Source: Plebeiibacterium marinum (GTDB lineage: Bacteria > Bacteroidota > Bacteroidia > Bacteroidales > Marinilabiliaceae). From it: DNA of 64,000 nt. The notes under the pieces are model-generated. The model was not told the DNA's origin and did not search any database. It saw only the letters and a program-made list of their open reading frames with translations. Position 1 is the stretch's first letter. Each line of letters opens with the position of its first letter. Of the stretch, positions 33,159 through 42,894 are shown piece by piece. The translations under genes and the position numbers were made by a program. The stretch lies in contig NZ_JAPDPI010000011.1 in assembly GCF_026013615.1 (NCBI RefSeq), positions 1 through 64,000 on the forward strand. Reading direction: 5' to 3'.

Positions 33159-35342
33159 ATGAAAAAAATATTCGTTTTCCTAGCCTTGCTTATTCCCCTA
33201 AATACATTTGCACAAACAAAAACTGTTTCGCTAGAAGACCTGAATAAGTTCGGAACCTTTGCAGCCAGAGGTATTAACAAATCAAAGTCGATGGCTGATG
33301 GGATACATTACACTACTTTGGAAAAAGGGACACAGATCAATAAATATGCTTATTCTTCGGGTAAAAAAGTTGCCACCCTGTTTGATATAGCCAACATTAA
33401 AGATTGTCCTATCCAACACATTCAGGATTATGAAATAAACAGTACCAACACCAAAATATTAGTATACACAAATCAGGAAATGGTGTACAGGCGAACATTT
33501 AAAGCCAATTTTTTTGTTTACGACATTAAACGCAAAGAAATAAAACCTTTATCGGAAGGAGACAAGCAACAAGCTGCAGAATTTTCGCCTGATGGAGAGA
33601 TGGTTTCTTTTGTAAAAAACAACGATGTGTACATCTATAAAATTAAGTTTGATACCGAAACAAGAGTGACCAAAGATGGTGAGTTCAACAAAATTATCAA
33701 TGGTGTTCCGGATTGGGTTTACGAAGAGGAATTTGAATATAACAAAGCTACTGCGTGGTCGCCCAATAGTACCGAGTTGGCCTATGTACGATTTGATGAA
33801 ACCAACGTTAAAAAATTTTCATTCCCGGTGTACAAAGGCAGCAACCCTACCCACAATGAATACGCTTTATATCCTGGCGAATACAATTTTAAATACCCTA
33901 AAGCCGGAGAGGAAAATGCAAAAGTTTCGGTAAAGGTTTTCCACATAAAAAACAGGACAACCAAAACCATGAAGATTGAAGAGGGAGATTATTATCTGCC
34001 ACGGATCAAATGGACACAGGAACCCGGCAAACTTGGCATCTTAAAGCTTAACCGGTTACAAAACCAATTCGATTTGCTTATTGCCAACACGGCTACAGCC
34101 ATTGCCCAAAGTGTATTTACCCACAGAAACGATTACTACTTAGATGTAGAGATTCTTAACGACCTTACATTTTCAAATGACGGTAAATATTTTATATACG
34201 TTAGCGAAATGGATGGTTACAACCACATCCACCTTTATACTATGGCAGGAATGAAAGTCAGGCAACTCACCAAAGGAGAATGGGATGTAACTGATTTTTA
34301 CGGGTACGATGAAAACAAGAAACTATTGTACTATCAGGCCGCTAAAGTATCGTCAACCCAAAGAGAAGTTTACGCCGTGAGCATTGATGGCAAAAAGGAC
34401 TATAAACTCACAAGCAAAACCGGGATGCACAGTGCCGATTTCAGTACCGGATTTAAATACTTCATCAATACGTTTTCAAACACCAGTACACCACCACAAT
34501 ACACACTACATACGCAAAGCGGGAAATATATCAGAACCCTTCAGGACAATGCAAGCCTGAAAGAAACCGTTTCTCAGTTCCGTATTTCCCCAAAAGAATT
34601 CTTCACTTTTACTACATCCCAAGGTGTTGAGTTAAATGGATGGATGGTTAAACCTCTTGATTTTGATACAAACAATAAATACCCGGTTTTAATGACCCAA
34701 TACAGTGGACCAAACTCTCAAGAAGTTTTGGATGAATGGTCTGTTGGCTGGGAACAATACCTGGCATCGCAAGGCTATCTTGTAGCCTGTATCGATCCAA
34801 GGGGAACCGGCGCACGCGGCGAAGAATTCAGAAAGTGCACCTACATGAAACTGGGACAAATTGAGTCGAACGACCAGATTGAAGGCGCCAGATACCTGGG
34901 CTCACTTAACTATACCGATGCATCAAGAATCGGGATTTGGGGCTGGAGCTATGGTGGCTTTATGAGCTGTAGCTGTTTAAGCAAAGCCAACGGAATTTTT
35001 AAGGTAGGTATTGCGGTTGCCCCTGTTACCAACTGGCGTTATTACGACAGTGTTTATACAGAACGTTTCATGCGCAAACCACAGGAAAACCCCAAAGGTT
35101 ACGACGAAAATTCGCCCATTAACATGGCTGACAACCTGACCGGGCGTTTGTTTATTATCCATGGCATGGCCGATGACAATGTTCATTTTCAAAACACGGT
35201 TGAATACATTGAACAACTGATTCAGGCCAACAAGCAATTTGATATGTTTGCATACCCCAACAGAAACCATGGTATTTATGGCGGAAACACACGGATGCAC
35301 TTATACCAGATGATGAGCGATTATCTAAAGAAAAATTTATAA
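33159..35342 (+). CDS. Dipeptidyl peptidase IV family serine peptidase (S9B)
   Basis: A 727-residue exported prolyl dipeptidase. Signal peptide MKKIFVFLALLIPLNTFAQ. N-terminal beta-propeller (about 40-480) with WVYEEEFEYNKATAWSPNSTELAYVRFDE, which holds the Glu-Glu pair that anchors the substrate N-terminus. C-terminal alpha/beta hydrolase with the triad S597 (GWSYGGFM), D672 (GMADDNVHF) and H704 (NRNHGIYGG). Probably periplasmic or surface protein digestion. The frame opens upstream to 33120, but the signal peptide fixes the start at 33159. Confidence 0.94.
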   Translation: MKKIFVFLALLIPLNTFAQTKTVSLEDLNKFGTFAARGINKSKSMADGIHYTTLEKGTQINKYAYSSGKKVATLFDIANIKDCPIQHIQDYEINSTNTKILVYTNQEMVYRRTFKANFFVYDIKRKEIKPLSEGDKQQAAEFSPDGEMVSFVKNNDVYIYKIKFDTETRVTKDGEFNKIINGVPDWVYEEEFEYNKATAWSPNSTELAYVRFDETNVKKFSFPVYKGSNPTHNEYALYPGEYNFKYPKAGEENAKVSVKVFHIKNRTTKTMKIEEGDYYLPRIKWTQEPGKLGILKLNRLQNQFDLLIANTATAIAQSVFTHRNDYYLDVEILNDLTFSNDGKYFIYVSEMDGYNHIHLYTMAGMKVRQLTKGEWDVTDFYGYDENKKLLYYQAAKVSSTQREVYAVSIDGKKDYKLTSKTGMHSADFSTGFKYFINTFSNTSTPPQYTLHTQSGKYIRTLQDNASLKETVSQFRISPKEFFTFTTSQGVELNGWMVKPLDFDTNNKYPVLMTQYSGPNSQEVLDEWSVGWEQYLASQGYLVACIDPRGTGARGEEFRKCTYMKLGQIESNDQIEGARYLGSLNYTDASRIGIWGWSYGGFMSCSCLSKANGIFKVGIAVAPVTNWRYYDSVYTERFMRKPQENPKGYDENSPINMADNLTGRLFIIHGMADDNVHFQNTVEYIEQLIQANKQFDMFAYPNRNHGIYGGNTRMHLYQMMSDYLKKNL

Positions 35343-35380
35343 GCTAATTATTCTACAAACACCAGAACTTTATACTGATT

Positions 35381-36268
35381 ATGGATTTTAGGGACAGGGT
35401 ATTTTTATCGGTAGCAGAAAACTTGAGCTTCTCAAAAGCAGCAGAAGAAATGTTTATCAGTCAACCGGCTGTTACAAAACACATCAAGGAGCTGGAATCC
35501 AGATTAAAGAGTACCCTGTTTGAAAGAAAAGGCAACCGTATTTATTTAACAAAGGCAGGGAAGCTCAATTATGAATACCTAAAAAAAATAAAACACCAGT
35601 ATGAAGAACTCGAATTTGAACTGGGCAGGCTAAACGACACCTTTAAGGGAACCTTGAGGATCGGGGCCAGCTCAACCATTTCGCAGTATGTGATCCCGGA
35701 GGCGCTCGCATCTTTTTATAAAAAATACCCAAAAATAGACCTGCATCTATTAAGTGGAAACTCATACGAAATTCAACAAAAACTAATCAACGAACAAATT
35801 GATATTGCCTTAATAGAGGGTTCTTCATCCATGCAGGAATTACAATATTCTGATTTTATGCCCGATGAAATCGTTGTGGTTACCGGTTCTAACAGCGTAT
35901 ATTCAAAACGCAAGCAAATTGCCATTTCCGACCTGGCCAATATCCCCCTTGTTCTTAGAGAGAGAGGCTCTGGTACGCTTGAAGTGATAAAAAAATCATT
36001 ACTCGAAAATAAAGTGGATTTTGAAGATCTTAATATTGTAATCCATTTGGGAAGTACCGAGGCAATCAAAAACTTTTTAACCGATTTTAATGGTGCAGCC
36101 CTGGTTTCCGAAAAATCCATCAGTAAAGAAGTGGAGCTGAAACAAATTGTCAAAATCAACGTCCCAAAACTAAAGATAGACCGAAAATTCCGGATAGCCC
36201 TTCGAAAAGGGAATCCTACCTATAGTGCGCAACTATTTATCAATTTCTTAAATGCTCATAACTTTTAA
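35381..36268 (+). CDS. LysR family transcriptional regulator (YeiE-like by context)
   Basis: A 295-residue regulator. The winged HTH spans residues about 5-62 (FLSVAENLSFSKAAEEMFISQPAVTKHIKELESRLKSTLFERKGNRIYLTKAG), and the substrate-binding domain starts near 88 (GTLRIGASSTISQYVIPEALASFYKKYP). It directly precedes a YeiH-type transporter and a TauE-type permease. In E. coli the LysR protein YeiE neighbours and controls yeiH, so sulfite or another sulfur ligand is a fair inference. Confidence 0.92.
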   Translation: MDFRDRVFLSVAENLSFSKAAEEMFISQPAVTKHIKELESRLKSTLFERKGNRIYLTKAGKLNYEYLKKIKHQYEELEFELGRLNDTFKGTLRIGASSTISQYVIPEALASFYKKYPKIDLHLLSGNSYEIQQKLINEQIDIALIEGSSSMQELQYSDFMPDEIVVVTGSNSVYSKRKQIAISDLANIPLVLRERGSGTLEVIKKSLLENKVDFEDLNIVIHLGSTEAIKNFLTDFNGAALVSEKSISKEVELKQIVKINVPKLKIDRKFRIALRKGNPTYSAQLFINFLNAHNF

Positions 36269-36351
36269 TTATATTGTATAACTTTTTTGTATTTGCTTTA
36301 GTTATTGCATCAGGCTATTTTTGCTTCTGTAAAATTTAAGAAACAAAACTG

Positions 36352-37281
36352 ATGCAATTAAATCCACGTCAAATACAAGCAGCCTACATTATTGCGATAG
36401 CCTTTTGCTTTATGCCAATGCTATCTCCGGCTTTTGCATTAATCATGGGCATTGCATTTTCGTTGGCAGGACTTAAAAGCAAAGTTTTCTCTCAACACAC
36501 CTCACTTAGCTTAAAAGCATCTATTGTATTAATGGGATTTGGCATGAACCTGACCCAGGTAGTTAATACTTCGCAGAGTGCTTTTTTTGAAACGGCAATA
36601 TCGGTAATAACAGTTATGCTTGCCGGATATTTCCTGACCCGGTTATTTAAAATCGAAGCAAAAACAGGACTTCTAATATCGGCAGGTACTGCAATATGCG
36701 GTGGAAGCGCCATTGCGGCCATATCAAATGTTCTGAATGCCCGAAACCACCAGGTTTCATTTTCACTGATTGTAGTGTTTATTTTAAACGCCATAGCCTT
36801 GCTTGTATTCCCGTCTATAGGCCATTATTTTAACCTCAGCCAGGAAACCTTTGGACATTGGGCTGCCATTGCCATACACGACACCAGCTCTGTTGTTGGT
36901 GCTGGAGCCAGTTACGGTAAAGAGGCCCTGGAAATTGCAACAACCGTAAAACTAATAAGGGCTTTATGGATTATTCCATTAGCCATCATTATTGCAATCA
37001 CCCAAAAAAACAACGACAAAAAAGCATTTAAATTCCCTTTTTTCATTGTACTGTTTGTGGTTGCTATAATTATTGCTCACTTTTTGCCCCAATACCAGGA
37101 AGGTTTTGCCCATATAAAATGGTTGGGAAAAAGGGGAATGGTGGTTGCCTTATTCCTGATTGGCTCTGAGATGTCGATAAAAGAAGCTAAAAAAGCGGGC
37201 GTTAAAAGTTTTGTTTTTGGCATTTTGCTTTGGGCAATTATTGGAGGTTCATCGCTGTTATATTTAACCTCAACCAACTAG
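36352..37281 (+). CDS. YeiH family putative sulfate/sulfite exporter
   Basis: A 309-residue inner-membrane protein of the YeiH/UPF0324 family with about 9-10 helices. Diagnostic stretches: SLKASIVLMGFGMNLTQV, LLISAGTAICGGSAIAAISNVL, GHWAAIAIHDTSSVVGAGASYG and WLGKRGMVVALFLIGSEMSI. Transport of sulfonate-derived sulfite or sulfate is proposed for relatives, not proven. Starts 83 nt after the LysR stop and ends 3 nt before the TauE gene. Confidence 0.9.
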   Translation: MQLNPRQIQAAYIIAIAFCFMPMLSPAFALIMGIAFSLAGLKSKVFSQHTSLSLKASIVLMGFGMNLTQVVNTSQSAFFETAISVITVMLAGYFLTRLFKIEAKTGLLISAGTAICGGSAIAAISNVLNARNHQVSFSLIVVFILNAIALLVFPSIGHYFNLSQETFGHWAAIAIHDTSSVVGAGASYGKEALEIATTVKLIRALWIIPLAIIIAITQKNNDKKAFKFPFFIVLFVVAIIIAHFLPQYQEGFAHIKWLGKRGMVVALFLIGSEMSIKEAKKAGVKSFVFGILLWAIIGGSSLLYLTSTN

Positions 37282-37284
37282 GCA

Positions 37285-38001
37285 ATGACAACATTATGGA
37301 TTATTTGCATCATAACTCTTGCCAGCCTTATAAAAGGAATTACCGGATTTGGTTTTGCTCTGGTTGCATTACCTCCCTTGCTCTTATGGTATGCACCATC
37401 AGATATTATTCCTGTAATTGTAATATGTAACTTTATTTCATCAACTATAATTATCCTTCAAAAGAAGGATTTGAATTTAGTACCCCGCAAAGCCAGATAC
37501 ATGATAGCCACAGCATCGGTATTTACTTTGTTTGGGGTACTGATTTTAAAACACCTTACAGCAGATAGCCTGACACATTCCATAAGCTTAATATTTATTA
37601 CCCTAACCGGACTTTCCTTCTTTAGATTAAAGACTTCTATTAAAATACCGGACTTTTCCTATCCGGTTATAGGAGCAATTATTGGCCTTTTGGCAGGTTG
37701 CACCTCTGTAGGTGGACCTCCACTGGCCATATTTTTAAACGCGGCCAAGGTAAGCAATCAACAATTCCGCGTTATTTTTTCATGGTTTAACATCGCCACT
37801 GCTTCTATTGCAATAATAGGTTATGCCATAGCCGGATTGATCACCATGGAATCGTTACACCTTGTTCTGCTTTTTACCCCTGTTCTATTTTTGGGCACTT
37901 TTATAGGTAAAAAACTAAACAGTAAGATACCATCCTTATTATTTAAGAAGTCAACCTTGGTAATTACCCTGATATCATGTATAATTTTACTGCTTAAATA
38001 G
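37285..38001 (+). CDS. TauE/SafE family sulfite/sulfonate permease
   Basis: A 238-residue permease with about 7-8 helices. The family's repeated motif is seen in LIKGITGFGFALVALPPLLLWY at the N-terminus and in GLLAGCTSVGGPPLAIFLNAAKVSNQQFRVIF in the second half. TauE/SafE proteins export sulfite, sulfoacetate or other organosulfur anions. It is tightly coupled to the YeiH-like gene, so the two probably serve one sulfur compound. Confidence 0.92.
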   Translation: MTTLWIICIITLASLIKGITGFGFALVALPPLLLWYAPSDIIPVIVICNFISSTIIILQKKDLNLVPRKARYMIATASVFTLFGVLILKHLTADSLTHSISLIFITLTGLSFFRLKTSIKIPDFSYPVIGAIIGLLAGCTSVGGPPLAIFLNAAKVSNQQFRVIFSWFNIATASIAIIGYAIAGLITMESLHLVLLFTPVLFLGTFIGKKLNSKIPSLLFKKSTLVITLISCIILLLK

Positions 38002-38058
38002 ACTTGATTATCTATAAGTCTTATTAAATTTGTGACTGTAAAAACATCAGCAAATACA

Positions 38059-38919
38059 ATGAAAATTACAGCACTTATTATAACATTAGGGTTAAGCATA
38101 AGTACAATTCAAGCTCAGGAACTTGATGTATTTGGCAACAAAGTACCCTCTAACAAATCAGTTACAACACAAAATGCCCCCGGTAAAATCAACCAAAAAG
38201 ATAGTCAGGGACTAAAACAAGGCTATTGGGAAAAAAGATATAACAACGGCAAAATTGCCTATTCCGTAACTTTTAAAGATGATAAGCCCATTGGCGAATT
38301 AAAAAGGTTTTATAACAATGGCAACAAAAAGGTTATAATCAGGTATGATGATAAAGGAGAATATGGCGATACTGAAATGTACTCTGAAGATGGGAAGCTA
38401 ACCTCCAGAGGCCGGTACTTTGGAAAAATTAAAGATGGTAAGTGGGATTTCTTTTCAAAAGAAAACAAACTTTATTCTACCGAGCATTACAACATGGGGA
38501 AGAAAAATGGGATCACTACCTACTATTTCCGTAATGGTAAAAAAGCAGAAGAACTGGAGTGGAAAGAAGATGTTAAGGATGGAGTTTGGAATAAATTTCA
38601 CGAATCCGGCAACATCAAATTAAAAGCAGCCCATTCTAAAGGCCATATTGAAGGACCATACATGGTGTATTTCGACAATGGAAAAACTGAAATTCAGGGA
38701 CAGTTTTTAAACGGGAAAGAAGAAGGAACCTGGTTAGTATTTACCCCTACCGGAAACTTGTTATACAAAATTGAATATAAAGAAGGTAAAACACTCAACA
38801 CCGAGGAGTTTGATGAAAAACAACAAAAACTGTTTGAAGAATTTGAGAAAAACAAAGGGCGACTGAAAGATCCGGAAGAGTTCCGCCACGACCCGGATTC
38901 TTATATGAGGGGTAATTAA
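38059..38919 (+). CDS. Exported YwqK/MORN-like repeat protein
   Basis: A 286-residue protein with signal peptide (MKITALIITLGLSISTIQAQ) and about seven MORN-variant repeats between residues 50 and 250, of the type G-x-W-x-x-[FY]-x-x-x-G-x-[KL] (GYWEKRYNNGKIAY, GKWDFFSKENKLYS, GVWNKFHESGNIKL, GTWLVFTPTGNLLY). Databases often name these 'toxin-antitoxin YwqK family antitoxin', but no toxin partner is visible here. A structural or peptidoglycan-associated role is as likely. The C-terminus is highly charged. Confidence 0.85.
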   Translation: MKITALIITLGLSISTIQAQELDVFGNKVPSNKSVTTQNAPGKINQKDSQGLKQGYWEKRYNNGKIAYSVTFKDDKPIGELKRFYNNGNKKVIIRYDDKGEYGDTEMYSEDGKLTSRGRYFGKIKDGKWDFFSKENKLYSTEHYNMGKKNGITTYYFRNGKKAEELEWKEDVKDGVWNKFHESGNIKLKAAHSKGHIEGPYMVYFDNGKTEIQGQFLNGKEEGTWLVFTPTGNLLYKIEYKEGKTLNTEEFDEKQQKLFEEFEKNKGRLKDPEEFRHDPDSYMRGN

Positions 38920-38962
38920 CCGATAATTTGTCTTTGCAAGGCAATCAGTATTATAAAGGAAC

Positions 38963-40588
38963 TTGAAAAGTTATATTGCAAATATTGTTACGCTACTTTT
39001 GGCATTGGTTTATTCCGAATTAAATGCCCAAAAGTATTTTGTTTCTTTTACTGATAAAGCAAACAATGAATTTACATTGTCAGCCCCTGAAGAATTTCTA
39101 TCCACTAAAGCAATCGAAAGAAGAACAAAATACAATATTGCACTTTCAGAGGAAGATTTACCTGTATCTACATTCTATCTTGATAGCTTAAAAAAAATGG
39201 GAGTCCATATTCTCTGGCCTTCCAAATGGTTAAACGGAGCCATCATTGAAACATACAATACTACCCTGATCGATACCATCGATAGGGTATCGTTTATTTC
39301 AAAGGCCCAATTGATATGGAAATCAACAAGCGGGAAAACCATTCAAAAATTCCCGGATCAGCCCATTAATACATTCTTAAAGAGTGCTACAGAAACCTAT
39401 GGCTTAGCCCTGGATCAAACCCAAACGGTAAACGGACATTTACTTCATCAGGAAGGCTATCAGGGCGAAGGAATGTATATTGCCGTCATCGACAATGGAT
39501 TTGGAAACGTAAACACCTTATCTTCATTTACACACTTATGGAGCAACAACCAAATTACCGGAGCTATTGATTTTGTAGAGCCAGGCAGCGATATATACAA
39601 TTCATATTACACCCACGGAACGGCTGTACTGTCCATTATGGCAGGGTTTATTGAAAATGAATATAAAGGAACAGCCCCTGATGCAAAATACCTTTTATTA
39701 AGATCGGAGGACAACAGGAGTGAATATCCAATTGAAGAATATAATTGGGTAATAGCAGCAGAATATGCGGATAGTGCAGGCGTTGATGTAATAAACTCTT
39801 CCCTGGGCTATTATGAATTTGACGATGCCTCTTTTAATTATTCATATTCGGACATGGATGGCCAGTCAACCACCTGTGTAAAAGGAGCCGAAATAGCCTT
39901 TTCAAAAGGAATGTTGGTGGTTTGCAGTGCAGGTAACGAAGGTGTATTGGATTGGAAATACATCATAACCCCATCAGATGGGGAGCACGTTATGGCTGTG
40001 GGTGCCATTCAACCAGACAGCATAGTAGCCAATTTTAGCAGCTATGGTCCATCATCCGACGGAAGGGTAAAACCAGATGTTTGTGCCATGGGGTATCTTA
40101 ATGCAATTCAAAGCACAAGCGATTTAATAACAAGGGGGAATGGAACCAGCTTCTCTTCTCCGGTAGCAGCCGGGTTAGCAGCATGTTTATGGCAAACCAA
40201 CCAAAACCTTTCAAACCAGGAGGTGCTTAACCTGATCAGGCAATCGGGAAACAAGTACACCAGCCCGGACAACAGGTTTGGATATGGCATTCCTGATTTC
40301 TTTGCTGCAGCAAATTTAGATAATGCCATCCGCACAAACGATAAAGATAATTTACAAGTATTCCCAAATCCATTTTCAAGCCAACTCCACATTATAAAGT
40401 TAGCCAACCCTTTGGGCAAGGCTGTACTTACAATTTATGACGTTACAGGCAATGTGGTGAGCAGGAAAAACACAAATGGCCAGCAAAAAATCACCTTTGA
40501 CGGATTAAATGATCTCCCGCATGGCATTTACATACTTGAAATCATCGAATCTTCGGGAAAATACACATACAAACTTTTTAAAGAATAG
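38963..40588 (+). CDS. Secreted subtilisin-like (S8) peptidase with T9SS sorting domain
   Basis: A 541-residue secreted serine protease. Signal peptide MKSYIANIVTLLLALVYSEL, an N-terminal propeptide-like region to about 165, then the S8 domain with D177 (AVIDNGFGN), H218 (THGTAVLSIMAGF) and S396 (NGTSFSSPVAAG). A type IX secretion C-terminal domain follows from about 460 (VFPNPFSSQLHIIKL ... GKYTYKLFKE). The start codon is TTG at 38965-offset position 38963, preceded by AAAGGA; no ATG gives a signal peptide. It ends 2 nt before xseA. Confidence 0.92.
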   Translation: MKSYIANIVTLLLALVYSELNAQKYFVSFTDKANNEFTLSAPEEFLSTKAIERRTKYNIALSEEDLPVSTFYLDSLKKMGVHILWPSKWLNGAIIETYNTTLIDTIDRVSFISKAQLIWKSTSGKTIQKFPDQPINTFLKSATETYGLALDQTQTVNGHLLHQEGYQGEGMYIAVIDNGFGNVNTLSSFTHLWSNNQITGAIDFVEPGSDIYNSYYTHGTAVLSIMAGFIENEYKGTAPDAKYLLLRSEDNRSEYPIEEYNWVIAAEYADSAGVDVINSSLGYYEFDDASFNYSYSDMDGQSTTCVKGAEIAFSKGMLVVCSAGNEGVLDWKYIITPSDGEHVMAVGAIQPDSIVANFSSYGPSSDGRVKPDVCAMGYLNAIQSTSDLITRGNGTSFSSPVAAGLAACLWQTNQNLSNQEVLNLIRQSGNKYTSPDNRFGYGIPDFFAAANLDNAIRTNDKDNLQVFPNPFSSQLHIIKLANPLGKAVLTIYDVTGNVVSRKNTNGQQKITFDGLNDLPHGIYILEIIESSGKYTYKLFKE

Positions 40589-40590
40589 CA

Positions 40591-41958
40591 ATGAACGAAT
40601 CTTCACTATCCTTATTTCAGTTAAACTCAATGATAAAAAAAAAGGTGCATGAAGCCTTTGCTGAAACCTATTGGGTTGTTGCAGAAATAAGTGAGATACG
40701 GGAGGTACGGAACGGCCATTGCTATTTGGAGCTGATTGAAAAAGACGAAAAAACAGAACAAATCATAGCCAAGTGCAGGGCCAACATATGGGCTTATACG
40801 TACAGGATGCTCAAGCCCTACTTTTTTCAGGCTACAGGACAGAACCTGACTTCAGGAATTAAAGTATTACTCAGGGCCAGCATAGATTTTCAGGAGGTTT
40901 ATGGTTTCAGCCTGAACATAAGAGATATTGACCCCAATTATACATTGGGAGATATGGCTCAAAAGAAACAGGCCATCCTGAATAAACTAAGTGAAGAAGG
41001 GGTTATTGATATGAACAAGGAGCTAGAGGTTCCATTGGTTCCACAAAAAATTGCAGTCATCTCTTCGCCTACTGCTGCTGGATACGAAGATTTTTGCAAC
41101 CAGTTAAACAACAACAGTTTTGGCTATAAGTTTTATATCAAACTATTTTCTGCCATCATGCAGGGCGAACAAACAGAAGCCTCTGTTACTGCAGCCCTTG
41201 ACCGGATTTATGAATACGAAGATTTTTTTGATCTGGTTGTAATTATCAGGGGTGGCGGATCAACCTCCGACCTGATGTGTTTCGACAATTACTGGATCGC
41301 ATATAACATTGCACAATTCCCTCTCCCGGTTTTTTCGGGCATTGGACACGAAAGGGACGAAACGGTGGTTGACTACGTGGCCCACACCCGGCTAAAAACT
41401 CCTACTGCAGTTGCAGAACACATCCTGGAGTTGGTTTCTTCTTTTGACGATCAGCTTCACTTCCTTAAAGATAATGTGGTTTCATCTACACGAGAAATAT
41501 TATCCGGGTACAAGCTCCTTTTTGAACGGTCTTCAAATCGCTTTAAACCACTGGTAAACAACTCTATTATTCACCGAAAATCGGAACTCAACCGCTTTGC
41601 CCACAAACTCAGTTCTTTATCCAACACTTACATTAACAGTAAACTGACCCACATTTCACTGGTGAGTGAAAAAATCAAATCCGGAAGTCTGGGAAAAATA
41701 GCCAGGGAAAGAATTGAACTAAAACAGATTCCCCACCAACTATCCTCCGATTTAAAACTCTTTTTATCGGGTAAAAAGTCACAATTAAACCTAATGGAAA
41801 AAACAAACAAACTTGTTGATCCACATAATATATTGAGCAAAGGCTATTCCATTACATATATAAACGGCAAGGCCGTAAAAGATTCCTCCATGCTAAAAAA
41901 AGGAGACACAATTACTACACAGTTTAATACGGGCAGTATTGATAGTACGGTAAATTAA
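40591..41958 (+). CDS. xseA: Exodeoxyribonuclease VII large subunit
   Basis: A 455-residue nuclease subunit that degrades single-stranded DNA. An OB-fold N-terminal domain (SLFQLNSMIKKKVHEAFAETYWVVAEISEI, residues about 5-110) is followed by the catalytic domain with PQKIAVISSPTAAGYEDF, DLVVIIRGGGSTSDLMCFDNY and FSGIGHERDETVVDYVAHTRLKTPTAVAEH, then coiled-coil helices. Full length. The small subunit gene xseB, often directly downstream, does not fit in the 65-bp gap that follows, so it must be elsewhere. Overlap-close spacing with the subtilase gene suggests co-transcription. Confidence 0.95.
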   Translation: MNESSLSLFQLNSMIKKKVHEAFAETYWVVAEISEIREVRNGHCYLELIEKDEKTEQIIAKCRANIWAYTYRMLKPYFFQATGQNLTSGIKVLLRASIDFQEVYGFSLNIRDIDPNYTLGDMAQKKQAILNKLSEEGVIDMNKELEVPLVPQKIAVISSPTAAGYEDFCNQLNNNSFGYKFYIKLFSAIMQGEQTEASVTAALDRIYEYEDFFDLVVIIRGGGSTSDLMCFDNYWIAYNIAQFPLPVFSGIGHERDETVVDYVAHTRLKTPTAVAEHILELVSSFDDQLHFLKDNVVSSTREILSGYKLLFERSSNRFKPLVNNSIIHRKSELNRFAHKLSSLSNTYINSKLTHISLVSEKIKSGSLGKIARERIELKQIPHQLSSDLKLFLSGKKSQLNLMEKTNKLVDPHNILSKGYSITYINGKAVKDSSMLKKGDTITTQFNTGSIDSTVN

Positions 41959-42023
41959 TCACTTCTTTTTCGGTGTTTTAAAATATATTTCAGACATTTG
42001 CAGCAAATTCACAGGGATGTATT

Positions 42024-42848
42024 ATGAACGATAAGAGTCAGAAGAAACACAGAAAAGGCCGTCCTTTTCAAAGCAAGAAGCAAACAGCTATTAAAGAAAA
42101 CATTCCCACACCACCTTCACAAACAAAAGAGAAAGACCAAATACGTTTAAACAAATTCATTGCAAACGCCGGAGTTTGTAGCAGAAGAGAAGCAGACAGG
42201 TTAATTGCTGAAGGCCTGATTAAGGTAAATGGTGAAGTGGTTACACTGGTAGGTTCCATGGTAAAATTAAACGATGAGGTTATTTACGAAGGCAAAGTGT
42301 TGAATGCAGAAAAACTGGTTTATGTACTATTGAACAAACCCAAAGATTGTGTTACTACATTGAGCGACCCACATGCCAAGCGAACTGTTATTGATATTGT
42401 AAAAAATGCGTGTACCGAGCGTATCTACCCGGTTGGAAGATTGGATAAAATGACAACAGGGGTATTGCTGTTAACAAACGACGGGGATTTAGCCAAAAGG
42501 TTAACACACCCAAGTCACGAACACCGCAAAATATACCATGCCTTTCTCGATAAGCCCATCTCAAAGGAAGATTTGAAAAAAATTGAAACCGGTTTTGAGC
42601 TGGAAGATGGTTTTATCAAATCGGATAAATTAAGTTTGGTGAAAGAAAATCCACTTGAAGTTGGTATCGAAATTCATTCCGGAAAAAACCGGATTGTCAG
42701 GCGGATATTCAAACATCTGGGCTACGAAGTAATAAAACTCGACAGGGTATATTTTTCAGGTTTAACCAAAAAGGATGTCCCCAGAGGGAAATGGCGTTTT
42801 CTCACACAAAAGGAAATAACATTCCTGAAAGCAGGAATCATGAAATAA
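42024..42848 (+). CDS. rRNA pseudouridine synthase (RluB/RsuA family)
   Basis: A 274-residue enzyme. A basic, disordered N-terminus (residues 1-38) precedes an S4 RNA-binding domain (IRLNKFIANAGVCSRREADRLIAEGLIKVNGEVV) and the catalytic domain with D141 in YPVGRLDKMTTGVLLLTNDGDL. IHSGKNRIVRRIFKHLGYEV is the third family motif. It should modify a uridine in 23S rRNA, though the exact site cannot be told. Located between xseA and glmM. Confidence 0.92.
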   Translation: MNDKSQKKHRKGRPFQSKKQTAIKENIPTPPSQTKEKDQIRLNKFIANAGVCSRREADRLIAEGLIKVNGEVVTLVGSMVKLNDEVIYEGKVLNAEKLVYVLLNKPKDCVTTLSDPHAKRTVIDIVKNACTERIYPVGRLDKMTTGVLLLTNDGDLAKRLTHPSHEHRKIYHAFLDKPISKEDLKKIETGFELEDGFIKSDKLSLVKENPLEVGIEIHSGKNRIVRRIFKHLGYEVIKLDRVYFSGLTKKDVPRGKWRFLTQKEITFLKAGIMK

Positions 42849-42894
42849 AAAGAATTTATATAATTAAGAAACGTACAAATAAGTATAATATATT

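Noticed and set aside
32807-33280. 157-codon minus-strand frame with repeated heptapeptides (MQDRKKL type)
   Set aside because: Its first third is antisense to the start of the DPP-IV gene and no domain is recognisable. The 21-bp array itself can keep a frame open. Reported as a repeat, with coding left open.
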